From: Xiphophorus maculatus | Taxonomy: Eukaryota > Chordata > Actinopteri > Cyprinodontiformes > Poeciliidae | Reading direction: 5' to 3' | DNA: 64,000 nt | NCBI RefSeq assembly: GCF_002775205.1 | Contig: NC_036445.1 | Span: 3,864,802-3,928,801 of the forward strand | Shown here: in pieces, positions 1 through 11,378 of the stretch | How positions within the stretch are numbered: position 1 is the stretch's first letter | Layout: each line of letters starts with the position of its first letter | Made by a program: the position numbers and the translations under genes | Notes under the pieces: generated by a model | Database searches by the model: none | The model's input: only the letters and a program-made list of their open reading frames with translations | Told to the model about the DNA's origin: nothing

Positions 1-412
1 GCAACTGAAGATTCTCCTCCCCGTGCGTTTGGAGTTTTTCTTTGTGGTCTGCCTTGTACCTCTTATAATTTCCATTTTCTGCTACCTGCGCTTGATTTTG
101 ATTCTGTACAGCCGTCCCAGGATATCCTGGATGCAGAAAAGGAAGGCTATTGGCATGGCATTGGGGACTCTTGCTATGTTCCTCATTTGTGTTCTGCCAT
201 ACAATTTCTCTCATTTATTGGGTTTCTTCCAGGGTCAGAGCCCTGAATGGAGGTACTACACTTTGCTTCTCAGCACATTAAACACCTGCATCGATCCCAT
301 CATATTTTATTTCTCCTCCTCAATCTTCCACTGCACTAGCAAAAAATCTATTTTCAGAAAGCATCGTGTTAATGATGTAAAACTGGAAACAAGGGGCACA
401 TGTTCAACCTGA
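1..412 (+). CDS. Free fatty acid receptor (FFAR2/3-type) GPCR, 3' part only
   Basis: C-terminal 136 residues of a seven-helix receptor, cut by the window edge; the frame is open from base 2 to the TGA at 410-412. It starts at the extracellular end of helix 5 (LLPVRLEFFF), runs through helices 6 and 7 (LPYNFSHLLG; then CIDPIIFYF in the NPxxY position) and ends in a short basic tail. FFAR2 and FFAR3 bind short-chain fatty acids and couple to Gi/Gq at the plasma membrane. The carboxylate-binding set of human FFAR2 appears kept here: the Arg of VRLE (R180), Tyr and His of YNFSH (Y238, H242) and the Arg of EWRYY (R255). It is closely similar to the complete copy about 2.3 kb downstream, so the two are tandem duplicates. 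FFAR2 versus FFAR3 cannot be decided. Confidence 0.9.
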   Translation, partial: QLKILLPVRLEFFFVVCLVPLIISIFCYLRLILILYSRPRISWMQKRKAIGMALGTLAMFLICVLPYNFSHLLGFFQGQSPEWRYYTLLLSTLNTCIDPIIFYFSSSIFHCTSKKSIFRKHRVNDVKLETRGTCST

Positions 413-2686
413 ATCTGAATTTTAATCCTACTATTTGTTTTTAAAGTAGCACTCTATGGTTTCTTTATTCAGTTGTTTTCAACTCAGTTCTGTTGAAATG
501 ACCTACTGCTGTTTATTATTAGCTGTATCTTAACCCAAAACCTTGGTTAATCTTTTTAGAAGGCTTCGCAAATTTATAAGTCACGAGGAAGATGTCAGCT
601 TTAATTTCGTAGATTAATTTATTATGGTTGGCCTATTACTTCATCTCCTTTAGAGTAGGTGAGATACTCTGCACTAATGCTTTCAGTAGATACATGTATA
701 GAATTAATGAGTAAGGAAAAGTATGAAAAGTAAAAAGAAACTCATTTGTCTTCATTTGCACATAGATCAAAAACAAGATAACATGTATGGAAAGAATATT
801 CAAATTAAACAAATAAACTGTAATTAAAATATGTATTTTTATATGTGGTTGGGTTTGAAGCTAGATTACCATGTGATTAGTTTCAATATCCTAAGAGCTT
901 TAAAAATGTATTGATTTAAAGAAATAAAGTTTTAAATACCAACTCATGACTGCAGCAAATGTGGGATTTCTTTCTGAATGAAAAAGGCACACCATTTTAC
1001 ACTGTCTCGTGAATTTTAGCAAACTGAATAAATTCCTCCAGTAATATGTAATATCATAAAAATAATTTTGTATGTGTTAAATAACCTTCAGAGAGGAAAT
1101 GGTTGTTGCTGTCCAATCCTTGTACAAAGAGAAACATCACTAAAACACGCTAAAACAGTTGTAAAACATATTTGGCCATTGTTATACAGAGAGCTGTTGT
1201 GGAGGCTGCTGAAGGTGATTACATAACCCTCACTGAAGTTCATGTAATCACAATGGACTGATGTTAAATTCTAGATTCAGCTGGAAAGAAAATAAGACTA
1301 GAAGGATAATATCATGATAATCCTATGTTCTAGTTATTTAACTTACATATTTCAGTGCAGTTATAGCCACAAGGCAGCTTTAATAAATGCTGCCTTTTAA
1401 CCTAAAGCTAAAAAGCTTTAGGTTTTTTTGTTTTGTTTAACATTGTGTATTCCATGCCTCAAGTTGCGGTAACTCAAAACCTATAACAATAGAAGAGTTT
1501 AAAAGCCTACAGGAAAAAAATAAACTGACTGGGTAGACTCCTTTAGGGAGTATTGAAAAAGGAAATCACAACCACATCTGTGTTTGTCAAAGAATGACCT
1601 TCCTAGTCAGAGATTGTGGTGCTGAAACAAAACCTGACATCACACATCAGGGGGATCAGAGGGAAATCAACACAGATTTTTACATGATCACTGACTTATA
1701 AACTTATATATAAACTTATATTATATAGACTTATAAACTGAGAAGAAGCAACTTGGAGGAAAGTGGATCGAAACAGCTGAGGGAGGTTGGGTACAGAGAA
1801 TGACTGAATGAACACGAGGGGGAAAACAGAGGACAGGAAAACATCAACTAAGCAATATTAGAGTAAACACAAAAGTGAGCAGAGATATAAATCAGACAAA
1901 CATACTAAAATAAAGCACAGTAGGCTCTGAAGTCAAAAGCAACAAAAGCAGACAAAAGCTCAGCAAAAAATGACCAAGTACCTACTAAAAGTCCACACAA
2001 CATACAAAAAGCAACCCAAAGCTTGGTTTAATTCCGTACTCTACTGTAGACAGGGTACAGCAGGGCACAAGGTACAGTAGTGCAGTTTTGAATTGAAATA
2101 AATAGCAACTTGAAGGTGTTAAGAAATGAGAAGTGAGGTATGAGTCACTAAAGTCTTTAGTGTGAAGAGCTGTTTCCTGTTCATTTAATACCAACTCATC
2201 ATTGAAGTCAAAAGGCATCTAATTTTCACTGCTCTCAAAGACAATAAAAACGTTGGATGTTGACTGCTGCATTAGGCAAGTACATATCTTTATCTTGTAA
2301 ATTAATAAATGTAGGGTTTTTTTGCTTCTAAAATTCAATATTTTCTGTTTAGATTTGAGCAAATTGGTGCCAGAGAAGACCCATTTATCTGATAAAGTTA
2401 ATTTATTATCTGTTACAGAAACAAAATGATATTGACAAGAGGCTATGACAGGATATATAAATTATATTTCTAATTAAAACTGGGACATGTTTTATCATAT
2501 ATATGGGTTTTTTCTAATTAGTATTTTTCTTATTTTAGGGCAACTAAATTACAAACAAATATATTTGTTTTATTATTTGGGAATTACTCTCTAGCAGTGC
2601 AGTTGGCATTTATGAATAATGTTTTCTATATACTGTCTCTACAATATACATTTTGACAGTTTTATTTTCCTACCGTCAGGTTCAAG
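413..2686. other. Spacer between the two FFAR copies, no gene seen
   Basis: AT-rich DNA with no convincing coding sequence. AATAAA-like signals near 810 and 920 could end the upstream receptor transcript. Two short inverted repeats lie at 1215-1251 and 1399-1424. A splice-acceptor-like tract (pyrimidine-rich, ending CAG at 2679) sits 7 bases before the ATG of the second receptor, suggesting an upstream untranslated exon in this spacer; I could not place it. Confidence 0.6.
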
Positions 2687-3589
2687 ATGAATTCATTGGT
2701 GAAAAGTCAGATTATTCTGACATTTTACATCATTTCCTTCCTGATTGGACTTCCTGCCAATCTGGTGGCTCTCTATGCTTTTAGCATGAAAATCCACCAC
2801 AGTCCTCTTCCAACAGACATCCTGCTTCTGAATCTGACTGTGTCCGACCTGCTCTTCTTGATCATCCTTCCTCTCAAGATGCACGAGGCAGCATCAGGGA
2901 TGCAGTGGAATCTGCCCAACATTATGTGTTCTATCACCTCCTTTACCTTTTTCTCCACAATCCACACCAGCTCCTTGCTGCTGATGGCAATCGGCGTGGT
3001 CCGCTACATCGGAGCAGCATTTCCTGTTATCTACCAACACCTCAAGAAACCTGTGTACCCGATCATTATCAGTGCTGTTATTTGGGTGATCTCAATGGGA
3101 CACTGCAGCATCACTTTTATCATCCAGCACCACCCCTCCTTGTCCAGCTCAGACTCTTCTATGTGCTATGAAAACTTCACAGAGAAGCAACTGGAGGTTC
3201 TCCTCCCAGTGCGTTTGGAGTTTTTCTTTCTGTTCTGCTTTGTGCCTCTTTTAATTACTGCTTACTGCTACCTGCGCTTAATTTTGATTCTGTACAGCCG
3301 TCCCAGGATATCCTGGATGAAGAAGAGGAAGGCTATTGGCATGGCTTTAGGAACTTTTGCTGTGTTCCTCATTTCTGTTGGACCATTCAACTTCTCTTTT
3401 TTGCTGGGTTACTTCCAGCAACAAAGCCCAGTGTGGAGATACTACACTTTGCTGCTCAGCACGTTGAACACCTGCATTGATCCAATTATATTCTATTTTT
3501 CCTCCTCTGTTTTTCACTTCACAAGCAAAAAATCAATTTTCAGAAAGCACTGGTGCAAATGGAGAAAAGGGACAAATTTAGGGCACTAA
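2687..3589 (+). CDS. Free fatty acid receptor (FFAR2/3-type) GPCR, complete
   Basis: Intronless 300-aa coding sequence, the usual size for FFAR1-3 (300-346 aa). Helices lie near residues 8-33, 43-66, 83-105, 124-145, 174-200, 218-240 and 253-275. C81 and C160 fit the helix 3 to loop 2 disulfide. Residues shared with the FFAR2 carboxylate pocket are H139 (GHC), R176 (VRLE) and R251 (VWRYY). Two pocket residues kept in the upstream copy are changed: the Y238 equivalent is F234 and the H242 equivalent is F238. The helix 3 motif is VRY (105-107) where FFAR2 has ERY. The DPIIFYF sequence stands in for NPxxY. A possible acceptor 7 bases before the ATG supports a spliced 5' leader. The family call is firm; the orthologue (FFAR2, FFAR3 or a fish-specific copy) is open and the ligand may differ. 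Confidence 0.93.
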   Translation: MNSLVKSQIILTFYIISFLIGLPANLVALYAFSMKIHHSPLPTDILLLNLTVSDLLFLIILPLKMHEAASGMQWNLPNIMCSITSFTFFSTIHTSSLLLMAIGVVRYIGAAFPVIYQHLKKPVYPIIISAVIWVISMGHCSITFIIQHHPSLSSSDSSMCYENFTEKQLEVLLPVRLEFFFLFCFVPLLITAYCYLRLILILYSRPRISWMKKRKAIGMALGTFAVFLISVGPFNFSFLLGYFQQQSPVWRYYTLLLSTLNTCIDPIIFYFSSSVFHFTSKKSIFRKHWCKWRKGTNLGH

Positions 3590-4210
3590 TTCATGATCAA
3601 TGTGCGTTCCATCCCACATGATGTATTTGACAGTGGCATTTTATCAAATACAAAATGCCAGGAAGCCAGCCAGGGCTGCAATCAATGACAGCTTCCTCAT
3701 CTTTGACATGTTGTTTCCCGTTTGCTACCATGTACAAGCAGCTTTTTCTGAGTACACATGAAGATAGTACTTGTAAAACAATTAAAGTTAATTGTAATGA
3801 TTAACCTGTCAGGAAATATATACAAAGACAAAATTAGAAATGTGCATTTTCATATATGCGAGGTGGCCTGTTTGTTGTTAACATTAATGTGTTGATTTTT
3901 AAATAAATCCTTTAAACAATGGCCTTCTGCATGTTACAGTTTTTATATATCATATGAGAACAAAGAGAGTACTTTACTCTTTTATAACTGCAGTATTTAC
4001 TTATTTCTCAGTAATTGATGGTTGTGAGATGATTTATTTTATTATAACTCTGCAAGCTCTCATACTGCTTTGGATACAAAGTGATGAATGATGACAATTA
4101 TTTGATTTAAACTAAAGGTCACCTAATTTGGATATTGCCTGGCAACTACTAGACAAAAAGACATATATGTTGTCCTATTTTGCATTAGTAAAATCTTTGG
4201 ACCAGCACAA

Positions 4211-4305
4211 TGTAATTCATACAGAATTACAATGTAGATGTTGGCTGCTGCCCATGCAGCAGTATCCAACAATGGTTTTGTTTTGCTTTCAAACAAAACC
4301 ATTGT
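4211..4305. repeat. Cluster of three inverted repeats
   Basis: Three perfect stem-loops in 95 bases. TGTAATTC (4211-4218) pairs with 4224-4231 across 5 bases. CTGCTGC (4245-4251) pairs with 4256-4262 across 4 bases, and its stem extends by GTTGG/CCAAC with a 3-base bulge. ACAATGGTTTTGTTT (4269-4283) pairs with 4291-4305 across 7 bases. They could be the relic of a foldback element or a structured 3' UTR; no function can be assigned. Confidence 0.8.
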
Positions 4306-4824
4306 GAGATCAAAATTGAAAATATGTTTTTTTTTCCTTTCACTGAATATATTTTTCTTTCACTGAGATGTAATTGATAATACATAAACCATGGAAAGCA
4401 CATTTACGTGTACTGACTATCTCCAGCTACTCACATTTGAACCCTGCTATTAGGCTTAAAATATGTTCACTCAAATTTTGATTTACTTGAATGTCAGGCA
4501 AAGAAAATGAAATGTGAACTCATTTTAATACAGTAGGCAGAGCAACTCATTAAAATCTGGATTAAGTTTTTTTTATAAATTTGGAGATATTTACAGCAAA
4601 AACCTAGCCCCATCCACCTTGCAGAAGTTAATTAAATATCATAAGTCTTAAATAAGAAATGAACATTGAAAATCTAAAAATATATTTGGATTTTAAAGTT
4701 GTTTGATCCAAATGGAATCTCCAGGCATCCTAGGCCTAGTGTCTGCAGAGACAGCCTTGAAAGTTTTAGATACATTTTTCAAACACAAAATCTTAGTTGG
4801 AGCTATAACCTGACTATGATTTTG

Positions 4825-4893
4825 TTTACTGGGTTTTTTATTGGGTCAGAGTCCTAAATGAAGGGACTACTGGGCTTCTTAGCACACATCTTA
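4825..4893 (+). pseudogene. Relic of a third FFAR copy (helix 6-7 segment)
   Basis: About 70 bases align by eye with bases around 214-285 of the first receptor, from the end of helix 6 to the start of helix 7. Shared blocks include GGGTCAGAG, CCT.AATG.AGG, CTTCT.AGCACA and the preceding TTTA.TGGGTTT. The frame is broken by stops and small indels, and I could not trace homology convincingly on either side. It is most simply a decayed tandem duplicate, or a partial duplication of the neighbouring gene. Confidence 0.65.
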
Positions 4894-5120
4894 ATATTCC
4901 ACTGGAAAGCTGAAAAGTATGAGTTCAATATCATTTTTCTTTAACTTGTGTTTTTTACATAAGAGAGCAATTCAATAAAATGTAAAGCAAAATGTTACCA
5001 GTGTTGGCTACAGAACAGATTAGGTGCTTGCATTTATCATTCTCAGGTTTATGTCAACAACACGTTGAAGTGTTGTTTCTGACAAAACAACATATTTCTG
5101 ATATCTGCAAACATCCTGAT

Positions 5121-5126
5121 TTTATT
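5121..5126 (-). terminator. Polyadenylation signal of lim2
   Basis: AATAAA on the minus strand, 82 bases past the lim2 stop codon, the only canonical signal seen close to it. Confidence 0.6.
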
Positions 5127-5207
5127 TGTCCTCAAAAAGTTTTCTAATGACATCAATGGGGGTTTCCTTCGTTGCTTTTTGCTTTGAAGTGTCATTTCCT
5201 GCTTGCT

Positions 5208-7580
5208 TCAACGCGGGCCTGCCACTCTTCTGCACTCGTGCATTCTGTAGGCACACATGTAGAATATACCTGTAAAACAAACATGAGTTGTAAAGACAGA
5301 ATTATTAACCACACTGGGCACTTTTCACAACAAACATGCATGTAAAGATAAGAGAAAAGAAAACATTCACAACAAGAGTGAAATAATAGTATGTGCAGAA
5401 ATGTCCTTTGGCTTGACATTCGGGTGAGATGGAAGTGGTCCGGAGGCAGACCTTCATAGTTCTTTGTAAGTGACGCTGGATATTCTGGGTGTGATGTCAT
5501 TTGGTTTGAGTTGTTACTTTTGTTTTTACACTTGTATAAAGAAAAAACAAAAGAGATGGGGGCAACAGTTGTGTGCTGGAAACACCCGGGCACAGTATTC
5601 TCAATCTATAAAAACATGGAGGAACCAGAAATCCGTCTCCACTTTAGCCCTCTAAAACAGCGGGCATAGCAGGGGGCAACAGTTGTTGTCCTGTTGTGAA
5701 TGTTTTCTTTTATCTTGCTTTGACTTGAATTGGTTTAGCTTTTTTTTAAAAAAAATTTTATTGGATTTTGTTATTTCTGACTCCTCGCCATTCCCATCTC
5801 GCCTGACAGACATGGCTTGGAAGGTATTTACATGCTTAATTTGAAATATTGAATGTTTATCATCAGTAAAACACAATATTTCAACAAATATTTGCATCTT
5901 GAAAGTGTTAACCAACCTGCAAAGAAGGTCATGAGTAGAGCCACCCAGCCAAGTATGTAGGACCAAGAGAAACGCCAGTCACCAAAACGCTTGCCCAGGA
6001 AGTTCACAGTCACTCCCGTGTAAATGGCCATTGCAAGCAGGACAAAGAGAGCTATTGTGAAGACAAAGATTCATTATTAGATGTCTATCCTTAAAATTAA
6101 CAGTCCCTTCAATTGACTGTTACCTGGCAACTATTAGACAAACAGATGTCAATGTTCTCTATGATTTCCATTCTAAACAATCCTTTGATAAATGTAGCAA
6201 CAAACAACAAAAAAAATGGGGGTTGCATTTTTGTTATTGAATCTATGACTTACTTGAAACAAAGAACATGATGCCTGCAGCAAATGAGCGATTGAACCTC
6301 TCAAAAGCGGAGAAGTGAGCAAAGGAGAGGATTCCCGCGATGATGCCAGCAAAGCAGGTCATGGCGGAAAGGATCATGAAAGCTCGAGTGGCATTCCAGT
6401 AAGCTTAGTAAGAGAGGAATTTAATTAATTTGACTAGGCAGTACATGCAGTTTGAATCGTTTTTAATTAATCCTATTCTTGTAAGATCTTTAAATGTAGT
6501 TGAATCTAAAATTGATCCAATTCAACTCAGTTTATATGGATACGGTTAATTCACAACAAAGGTCATCTCAAAGAACTTTACAAAAATAATTTCATTTCAA
6601 TCACATATACATTTCAATTGATCCTAGTTTTGAAATAGAGTGTGCTCAATTAATTATTGATTAATGTCTGCAATGTGTATTTTGTGTGGAAACAGTGTTC
6701 TGAATGATTAATTTTGTGAATTTTCTGGTTTGTGTAGGAAAAACAACTTTAAAATTATTACCACTTTAGTCAACATGGTAACAAATTAGTAAACAAACTA
6801 AAAACAGTCACAGTTTGTATTTCAAACCGTCAACTAAGAGGTTTAAGAGATTTGGAAAGTTAGACTTTCTCTCTTGGGAATTTTTTTTCCTTCAAAATCA
6901 AGACCTTTTAAATGTTTATCACTGAGAAGAGAATATGTATTTTCACAATTAGGGTCATGAAAGCTGTTGTGGTTTAAATGAAAATTTCTTGCAGCTTTAC
7001 TATTTGCAGTTTTAATGTGATGCACAAACTAAGAAACAATTATTAAAATGAATAAATTCTAATGCTCATTGTGCAGATGTTTTGGATTTTAAACATCAAA
7101 AATGTCCTTTATGAAACTGAGTTCATAGGTGGAAAACAGATAACATTCAAAGAAGCACGGCTTAGTGATGTGACTCATCGAAGCTGCTTGTTAATAACAT
7201 GTCAACAGGAAAGCAGATATCACATAGACTAGATGAGGATGTGGCTGTCCTTACTCATTGCACTTCTGAGGTTCCATTTTTCTTACAACTTGAAGAACTT
7301 TATTTTATTATAAAATAGTTGGGAAATTATTGCATCACACGTTAAAAGAAAGGACAATGGATACAAGCATTTCAGGGAATGCACTTACAACATCCAACTC
7401 ACCAATGCTGTCAGTCTGCATGTAACATTTGCCAGACATGCAGTACCTCCACAGGCCCTGATGGGCAAAGCTGCCCGACAGGCGGTACTGCATCCAGTAG
7501 TCTGTTGCTGTCGAGACCACCAGCAAGATGTTTCCCACAATGGCACAAAACAGGCCCCCTCCCATGAAGCTGTACATCAT
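5208..7580 (-). CDS. lim2: Lens fibre membrane intrinsic protein (MP20)
   Basis: Four coding exons on the minus strand: 7403-7577 (start), 6254-6403, 5917-6051 and 5208-5269 (TGA at 5208-5210). The splice phases agree and give 173 aa, the length of human LIM2. Starting at the adjacent upstream ATG (7578-7580) adds one Met; I prefer the second because LIM2 begins MYSFMGGG. It belongs to the PMP22/claudin family, with four membrane helices and the extracellular GLWRYC...KC signature. Helix 4 and the end (SWSYILGWVA; then CAYRMHECRR) match LIM2 closely. The protein acts in lens-fibre membranes as a junctional and adhesion protein. An acceptor at 7615/7616 shows the first coding exon continues into the 5' UTR and that an upstream non-coding exon exists, which I did not find. 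Likely lens-specific expression is inferred from the family. Confidence 0.95.
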
Positions 7581-9857
7581 GAGTGACACTAAGGTGCCGG
7601 CAAAGGCTTAGTGCACTGCAAAAACAGTAAAAGTATGGAAGTTATTGATAAATGTGAACCTAGCAAATGTATGAACTTAAGTCAGATGCAGGTCACTTAT
7701 TTAAAGACCTTATACTTGGGTTGTTGATAAAATCATAAGACTGGGAAGTTGATTCGGACCTTAGTACATTGACATCATTTCACTTGAATATGAGTTGTTT
7801 CAGTGGAACTCGGGTGTTATCACAAGCTAAACAAAGTATGTTATTTTAAGCAAAGGCTGATTATATATTTCCTGAATTAAATATTAACATAATTAGTCAT
7901 CAGTAGGTTTACACTGGCAACTAGGAGAGAGGCAAGATTGTGTGTCACTGGATTTCACAAAATTGACACACCACAATTGTTCTTTTTGAAGTGAAATGGT
8001 CTTCTAAAAGCTAAAATGATGCACCCGATATGAAACCAAGTGTTTTAGGTTTGATTCCTGCTTTAAATGATGAAAACCCATTGTTGTGCAAGAAATATTG
8101 TAATTCTTGAGTGGTATCTCCATCATTTTTGATCTGACTGTCAAATGTCAAATTCAAAAGCCTTTAAAACACGCAAATTCTCTCCAAGACAATATTTTGG
8201 GCAACCGGTAGAAAGAAGACAAAGAGGCACACAAGATAGGTAGCAGTCGATGCACTGTTACTAGCAAAACCTTGCATCAGCTTTGGAGTTCCCTATTAAC
8301 CAACACATGTGGGTTATTTCCTTTTATTTTAAAAACACAGAACAGCATATGACCAAAATGTAATATATAAAGAACTCATGCATACTTAGAACAAGTTTGT
8401 TCTGGTCATTACGTTTCATACTTCGTGCGAAATTCTGGTGCAGAACTCCTGGGAAGTCTTTGCCAATACAAGAGAAGTAATTATGTGATTCAACATACAG
8501 TAATAAACATGAAAATATTTCATGTGTTGAAAAATGCTCTCAGTTTTTACAGTTTAAGGGAATAATATTTAATATATGTCAGCTTTCCAGCTAAGTAAAT
8601 GTTCTTGATTGAAAAATAAATTATGGGTCCAGGAAGTGATATTATAGACATGAAGTAAGTTGTTTGAAAAACCAACAACCTAAAAATAGTATAAAATATC
8701 CTCGTAGTTATCCATTTGTGCCCTAAAACTTGAATAAAATGATATTTTTAACTTGAGGTACAAGATTTAGCATTATTCAGACTTGACAAAGAAAAAAAAA
8801 AAGAAAATACAATGAAACACAGCAAATGTTAACAGTTGCTGATAAAAAACAAACAAAAATAAAACATTTTAAGAAAGTTACTCAAATGCATGAGCCATAT
8901 AATTTTGTGTAAGAAAAGTATCAATTAAGTATCAAAAGTAATCAATTTTTGGTCAATTTTGTTAGACTGTTGTAACATTTGAAATTTTGCTAACTTACTT
9001 GTATAAGAATAAAACACAAAGTGTAGAACTCGGGACATAACCCTGGATTTGAATGCCTTGACTGTGGACTCAACTTGGGAATTTATGCTTTTATTTGGGA
9101 TTTGACTCAAGGCTCGACCAACTTGTAAGTACCAAGCAGCTTTGTCCCAGTTCTGCAAATCAGTTGTGTTATTCAAAGGTAAAACCAAAACCAAATAGGC
9201 AGAGCAGAAGCAAAGTTTAGAACTTGGACTTTAATTCTGGTCTTGGTGGTCCTGACTGTAGTCTCTATTCTAAACATGCATGTTGAGATGTGACTGAAGT
9301 GGAAACACATGAGGCTGACTTGTGAGTTTCATCTCTAACACCACACAAAGCTCCACAATAAATTAACATCATTTCCTAATATTTAGATACACATGTATAT
9401 TTTCATTGTAGACTTCTTATTATCTCTGCATGTGCTACATTTTTCACCAAGAATTATACAAAACTGACAGAAGAGATGCAAAGACTTCCAGCTAAACTCT
9501 CAAAAGCTTCTGAAGGCCTTTATGGCCCACACGTAAGACATGCACCTGTTGGCTTGAGTGGAGTCAGCCATTGTAAAAAGGAAGACCACCCCACATCAAC
9601 CTACCTGAATTCCTCAGGATATATGAACCCTCTTAAGAATCAGCCCTTCCTCAGGGAGAGAGTGAGAGAGAGTGCAAACCAGGAGTGAGCAAATCGTCAA
9701 AGAGGAAGCTGTAGGCTGAATTCCAAAAGGTTATCACCCCAACTTTCTGTTGATGGAGGCAAAATCCTTTAAAACAATCAGCACAGAACAAATGCACTTG
9801 AGCTGGTGGGCCACAAGCCACGTGACATATTTACATTGAACTACATGGGAGTCTTTT

Positions 9858-9893
9858 GGGGAGAGGGGTGAGGGAATGATGGGTGGGGAGGGG
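9858..9893 (+). other. G-rich tract with quadruplex pattern
   Basis: At least six runs of three or more G separated by 1-6 bases, which fits the usual G3+N1-7 quadruplex pattern and then continues with further G4 and G5 runs to about 9912. It stands out in AT-rich DNA. A function is not evident. Confidence 0.6.
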
Positions 9894-11250
9894 TGATGGT
9901 GTGGACACGGGGGAGGCTCTGGGATACGAGGCCACTGCTCTACAGTCCTTGTCTGTTGTTCTATCAGTCATTCTGGAACTGTGGATGTGCAAATGCTTGC
10001 AGTACTGCTGTGGTCAATGGAATATGCTGAAGTGCCCAGTTTCTTTTAGTGTAGCTGGGGTGTGGTCACAGAGACACATGCACGCTTGCAACAGACGCAT
10101 GACCAACTTGCTGATAAAATTACACACTGCATGCAAAAAGTGTTAAACATGTTGACACTTTGTAATGACGCACAGAGTAAGAAGGCAGAAATATTACGGA
10201 CTATTCATCCATCTTTACTGTCTTAGCAGAAATGTCATGTGGAGTTGTAAGTAAAAATACGACCCAGGGACCATTTAACAACGTCAAAAAACAGTAAAGG
10301 CAGACATTTTTCTGGCAGTTTTAGTAAAAAAAAATAAATAAAAAAAAATGAAGGCCCGGTGCAGGATTTCAGCTCTGATCTGATAACACAGTTTTACATG
10401 TAGCCAGTAAGGACGTTGCACTAGAAGCATGACAAGGGGAGGGAGATTATGCAGCGTCTAGTACTGATTATAAATGATTAGAAAAAAATAAAGTTGAACT
10501 CGTAAACATGACTTTCTCTTCTGGGAAAAAGAGGGTAGTCACATTTTCTCTTACCCATCTCTGACGGCGAGACCCACCCATCATCAGTTTCCACAGGAAG
10601 TGAGCAACAGGTCAGTCTACGTGTCTCATATGATAGCAAGTTATATTTATATTTTAAGATGCAGTTGACCTTATTTGTGTCTCATGATAGACCAAGTAAA
10701 TCTCCTAAACTGGTAAAGATTATAAAATATTTTGCTCTCCTTTTATGTACATGTTTCTGTCATATTCTCTCACACTCAATGGTCTAAAGAAAATGTCACA
10801 TTCTCTTAGATCTGGTTCTGCATAAGCTGTTCCTCCCCTGCCAATGCTGCTCTTTGTAATCTGTCTTTATTTTTCAAAAGAACTCATTTTTAAACATGCT
10901 GAAAAATGTTTATAAAATTAAAGAAGCTACGGGACAACTAATCCATTTGGTCGGATTTGAGATTAACTCGCCTTATTTATCTAAAACTGAATTTAGTTTG
11001 TTTCTGTAATTTAACCAGTTTTACTGACTGAGTTAATGGTCATTGGTTTCTAAAACAATGCCTGATAGATATTGTATGATTTAGATTTTTAATACTTTTC
11101 AACAAGAAAAATGAATATAAAGCACATTAATGAAGACAAGTATCACCACTTCATGTTTGTTGAAGGTATATTCAGTTCTAACTGACTGGACATTCAGATG
11201 AATTCATGTAATTCATTAATCCACAGCACCACCTGCTGCGCAAATGTATG

Positions 11251-11378
11251 AAACATACATTGTTTCATGTATGAAACAATGTATGTTTAAAATTGTGTTT
11301 AATTATTTATTTTTTTAGCAGAGATTCTCCTGAAGCTTTAAACTTTAAACAGAAACATACAAACGATGTATGTTTCTG
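11251..11378. repeat. Two foldback repeats sharing the AAACATAC core
   Basis: AAACATACATTGTTTCAT (11251-11268) is followed after 2 bases by its exact reverse complement (11271-11288), a 38-base near-perfect hairpin. A second perfect pair, CAGAAACATAC (11350-11360) with 11368-11378, lies 60 bases on and carries the same AAACATAC core. This is probably the relic of a foldback or MITE insertion. Confidence 0.75.

Larger units (their letters stand above)
3590..5120. other. Intergenic: receptor 3' region, hairpins, FFAR relic
   Basis: No intact gene. It holds the probable 3' region of the complete receptor (AATAAA-like at about 3902), three inverted repeats at 4211-4305 and a short FFAR-like relic at 4825-4893. 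Confidence 0.6.

Noticed and set aside
5652-6031. Open frames extending past lim2 exon 3 on the minus strand
   Set aside because: They run through a clear splice donor (GTTGGT after 5917) into intron; the spliced frame gives the correct 173-aa protein.
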